Positions 5,873 through 8,149 of a stretch of 8,149 nucleotides of DNA are shown here, in pieces (position 1 is the first letter of the stretch; every line of letters begins with the position of its first letter). The stretch covers positions 1-8,149 of the forward strand of contig JAJRPK010000140.1 in the NCBI GenBank assembly GCA_024280785.1. Direction: 5' to 3'. The notes under the pieces were generated by a model. The model was not told the origin of the DNA and did no database searches. It saw only the letters and a program-made list of their open reading frames with translations. A program made the translations under genes and the position numbers. The stretch is from Gammaproteobacteria bacterium. Its GTDB lineage: Bacteria > Pseudomonadota > Gammaproteobacteria > Pseudomonadales > UBA7434.

Positions 5873-6017
5873 GATTCTTTCCACTGACGAAACAAACAAG
5901 CGGGTAAAAAACTAAAAGAGCTATTTAAACAAAGGTGCGTGGATCTTATAGAAAATACGAATTCACGCCCCATCAATCGCCCCCGAAAAACCTCATCATA
6001 TCGCTATAAGAACCTGT
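5873..6017. other. ispD-ispF spacer, no gene seen
   Basis: These 145 bp hold no supported gene. Two small patterns are visible. TCTTATAG (5944-5951) is repeated in inverted form as CTATAAGA (6004-6011). On the minus strand GGGGCG-ATTGAT-GGGGCG forms a direct hexamer repeat between about 5966 and 5984. Either could mark a regulatory site for ispF, or be chance; TATAAG on the minus strand resembles a -10 but lacks a properly spaced -35. Confidence 0.4.
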
Positions 6018-6737
6018 TCATTCATCAGACAGCGAATTTGCCAAATAAAATCTAGCCAACAACAAGTCCTCTTGCGTTGTAATTTTTATATTTTGACGGG
6101 AGTTTGAAACAAGAAGTACTTGTAAACCCTGATGTTCCAGAGCCGATGCTTCGTCGGTAATCGACTCGCTCGGCCCAGCGACACTTTTCATTGCATTATA
6201 CAACAAGCCGTAGCGAAACATTTGTGGTGTCTGTGCCGCCCAGAGCAATTGCCGCTCTAGCGTCAATTGAACTACTGGCTTATCTTTAACCGTTAATGTT
6301 GCCTGCTTAACCGTATCATGTATCGGAGCGGCAAGAATTCCTCCCACCGCATGATCATCCACAATTACCCGAAGTCGGTTAATCGCTGCTAGAGATATCA
6401 ATGGGCGCGCAATATCGTGCACAACAATCCAGTCGTTAGAGTCTGCCTTTCTTTGCAATGCAGAGAGCCCATTGAGCACTGACTCATAGCGGGAGTTGCC
6501 ACCATCTATGCGGGTTATTTTTTGGTTTGAAGAAACACTCAGCTTAGAAAAAAACAGATCGTTCTTAGCAGTGACAACAACAATGTCTTCGAATATAGCC
6601 GTGTCAATCAAGGTCTCAAGCGTTCGTTCAGCAACGGCTTTGCCATCCAACATCGCGTACTGCTTAGGCACAGATCCACCAAATCTCTGACCGATGCCTG
6701 CAGCGGGCACAACAGCCCAAAACCGAGGCTGGCTCAT
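6018..6737 (-). CDS. ispD: 2-C-methyl-D-erythritol 4-phosphate cytidylyltransferase
   Basis: IspD couples CTP to MEP to give CDP-methylerythritol, the third step of the MEP pathway, in the cytoplasm. The 239 residues are the usual length. The nucleotide-binding loop VVPAAGIGQRFGGSVPKQY (9-27) carries the conserved Arg18 and Lys25. VHDIARP (106-112) holds Asp108 and Arg111, with Ile where most homologues have Ala. The substrate residues Thr142 (HDTVK) and Arg162 (ERQLLW), the AQTPQMFR motif (168-175), TDEASALE (194-201) and NIKIT with Lys218 are all present. The ATG has a strong AGGAG site 6 nt upstream. It follows ftsB by 28 bp, so co-transcription with ftsB is likely. Confidence 0.97.
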   Translation of the reverse strand: MSQPRFWAVVPAAGIGQRFGGSVPKQYAMLDGKAVAERTLETLIDTAIFEDIVVVTAKNDLFFSKLSVSSNQKITRIDGGNSRYESVLNGLSALQRKADSNDWIVVHDIARPLISLAAINRLRVIVDDHAVGGILAAPIHDTVKQATLTVKDKPVVQLTLERQLLWAAQTPQMFRYGLLYNAMKSVAGPSESITDEASALEHQGLQVLLVSNSRQNIKITTQEDLLLARFYLANSLSDE

Positions 6738-6765
6738 GGAACACTCCTAATTGATTGCGACAAAA

Positions 6766-7110
6766 TTAAGGTTGTTGACGATTTGCATCATCAACTATTA
6801 AATAAAATGTTTCATCAGGCTTAACCATCCCTAATTCTTCTCTGGCTCTAGCCTCAATCTCATCTAAGCCGCCTTTTAACGCCGCTATTTCTGCCGCTAA
6901 TCCCGCATTACCTTGAACCATCAAAACATTTTTTTCAGTTTGCCGCTCTATCTTTTTTGTGAGCGCCGCTACCTCGGCCAAACTACCCTCACCAACCCAC
7001 AACCGATACTGTAAACCAAGCAATAGCAGAGCTAAAACAGCAATCACCCATTTAAAGATAATAGTATTGCTATTGTCTATAATATCGTTTGCCATAATGC
7101 TCTTCGTCAT
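6766..7110 (-). CDS. ftsB: Cell division protein FtsB
   Basis: FtsB is a small bitopic inner-membrane protein that joins FtsQ and FtsL in the divisome and helps activate septal peptidoglycan synthesis. A short cytoplasmic N-terminus is followed by a membrane helix at about 17-34 (IIFKWVIAVLALLLLGLQ), the typical QYRLWVGEGS junction, a periplasmic coiled coil (about 44-85) and the signature EARAREELGMVKPDETFYLIV (86-106). The longest form has 114 residues (E. coli 103). The second Met (7095) has a better AAGAG site 5 nt upstream and would give 109 residues, so the true start is open. It sits 63 bp after eno and 28 bp before ispD, the classic gammaproteobacterial order. Confidence 0.94.
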   Translation of the reverse strand: MTKSIMANDIIDNSNTIIFKWVIAVLALLLLGLQYRLWVGEGSLAEVAALTKKIERQTEKNVLMVQGNAGLAAEIAALKGGLDEIEARAREELGMVKPDETFYLIVDDANRQQP

Positions 7111-7116
7111 TATTTA

Positions 7117-7143
7117 ATTGTAATGTCTTTCACTTCACGTTAA
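7117..7143 (-). promoter_or_regulatory. Possible weak promoter before ftsB
   Basis: On the minus strand TTAACG (7138-7143) and TACAAT (7117-7122) are 15 bp apart. The -10 matches five of six consensus bases, the -35 four of six, and the spacing is short. Transcription would start near the first ftsB ATG, leaving a short leader only for the second Met. This would let ftsB-ispD be expressed apart from eno. The prediction is weak. Confidence 0.2.
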
Positions 7144-7173
7144 GTTTTAGCCGTACTCTATACTATTTTAACT

Positions 7174-8149
7174 TTAGCGCTGAAACTCTTCCCGCCCTCG
7201 ATAAGCAGCTTTATCACCAAGTTCCGATTCAATTCGTAACAATCTATTGTATTTAGCAACGCGATCTGAACGACAAAGCGAGCCGGTTTTTATTTGGCCC
7301 GCCGCTGTACCTACTGCCAAATCAGCAATTGTCGTATCTTCAGTTTCACCAGAGCGATGAGAAATCACAACAGTGAAGCCTGCATCTTGCGCCATTTTTA
7401 TGGCTTTTAATGTTTCTGTCAGCGAGCCAATTTGATTGAACTTAATCAGAATAGAGTTAGCGACCTTCTCTTCTATTCCACGCTTTAAGATAGCTGTATT
7501 GGTAACGAACAAATCGTCTCCGACCAGTTGTATTTTATTACCTATTTTTTTTGTCAAAATTGACCAGCCAGCCCAGTCACTTTCATCCATGCCATCTTCA
7601 ATAGAGATGATGGGATAATCATCGCTTAAACCGGCTAGATAATCTGCAAACTCTGACGAATCAAAAATCTTTCCTTCACCAGCCAAATTATATTTTCCGT
7701 CAACAAAAAACTCTGAAGCCGCGCAATCCAAAGCCAAAACAACATCGTCACCCAGCGAATATCCGGCATTCGAGACCGCCTCTGAAATTAACGAAAGTGC
7801 CGCCGCATTAGACTCTAAGTTTGGTGCAAAACCGCCCTCGTCTCCAACGGCTGTACTCAAGCCACGCTTTTTTAATACGGTTTTTAACGAATGAAAAATT
7901 TCGGCACCGCAGCGTAAAGCCTCGGAAAAAGTAGTGGAACCTACGGGTTGCACCATGAACTCTTGAATATCAACATTGTTATCGGCATGTTCACCTCCAT
8001 TGATAATATTCATCATCGGTACTGGCATAGAATATTTTCCTGGCGTGCCATTGATGTTGGCAATATGCTCGTACAAAGGAATTCCCGCATCAGCCGCCGC
8101 CGCTTTAGCCACTGCCAGCGACACGGCCAAAATGGCATTGGCACCAAGG
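7174..8149 (-). CDS. eno: Enolase, C-terminal three quarters (partial)
   Basis: Enolase converts 2-phosphoglycerate to phosphoenolpyruvate in glycolysis and, in many proteobacteria, is also part of the RNA degradosome. The visible frame starts inside LGANAILAVSLAVAKAAA, roughly residue 105 of a protein of about 430, and continues past the right edge. Visible active-site elements are GGEHADNNVDIQEFM (substrate His), GDEGGFAPN (catalytic Glu), ALDCAASEF (metal Asp), SIEDGMDESDW (metal Glu), VGDDLFVTN (metal Asp), ILIKFNQIGSLTET (catalytic Lys), SHRSGETEDT and GQIKTGSLCRSDR (second Lys). The C-terminus YRGREEFQR is intact. eno heads the block; ftsB follows after 63 bp with no terminator seen between them. 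Confidence 0.98.
   Translation of the reverse strand, partial: LGANAILAVSLAVAKAAAADAGIPLYEHIANINGTPGKYSMPVPMMNIINGGEHADNNVDIQEFMVQPVGSTTFSEALRCGAEIFHSLKTVLKKRGLSTAVGDEGGFAPNLESNAAALSLISEAVSNAGYSLGDDVVLALDCAASEFFVDGKYNLAGEGKIFDSSEFADYLAGLSDDYPIISIEDGMDESDWAGWSILTKKIGNKIQLVGDDLFVTNTAILKRGIEEKVANSILIKFNQIGSLTETLKAIKMAQDAGFTVVISHRSGETEDTTIADLAVGTAAGQIKTGSLCRSDRVAKYNRLLRIESELGDKAAYRGREEFQR

Noticed and set aside
8128..8130. A TTG codon as a start for the enolase frame.
   Set aside because: The frame stays open upstream through the conserved LGANAI segment to the window edge, so the gene is cut by the window and does not start here.

Overview
The window reads as chromosomal DNA of a gammaproteobacterium, probably near the Pseudomonas/Cellvibrio/Saccharophagus group. 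This rests on protein signatures (LeuC beginning MAGKTLYDKLWDQH, Pcm carrying MTSQRTRDRL, TruD and FtsB of gammaproteobacterial type) and on gene order. Base composition looks moderately AT-rich by eye. I see no mobile element, phage gene, CRISPR array, rRNA or tRNA. All identities come from reading motifs; no database search was possible.

Left part (1-3368) is a leucine-biosynthesis locus. leuC and leuD lie on the minus strand, tightly coupled, and are followed by the first 20 codons of an aspartate-semialdehyde dehydrogenase (asd). A LysR-family regulator is divergent from leuC. The 305-bp divergent spacer holds a good LysR-type box (ATTCC-N5-GGAAT), possible overlapping divergent promoters and a possible hairpin in the leuC leader. 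leuB, often found between leuD and asd in Pseudomonas-like genomes, is not there.

Right part (3358-8149) is the conserved minus-strand block eno-ftsB-ispD-ispF-truD-pcm. It covers glycolysis, divisome assembly, two steps of the MEP isoprenoid pathway, tRNA pseudouridylation and isoaspartyl protein repair. eno is cut by the window's right edge. Two departures from the usual order stand out. surE is missing between truD and pcm, its place taken by a 104-bp spacer with a 24-bp tandem repeat. nlpD-rpoS does not follow pcm; instead pcm meets the convergent LysR gene tail to tail with an 11-bp overlap.

The two halves appear to be two independently conserved blocks joined at the lysR/pcm border. 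The genes themselves are ordinary and intact. I found no convincing undescribed system; the points worth checking are the missing genes, the spacer that replaces surE and the divergent regulatory region.
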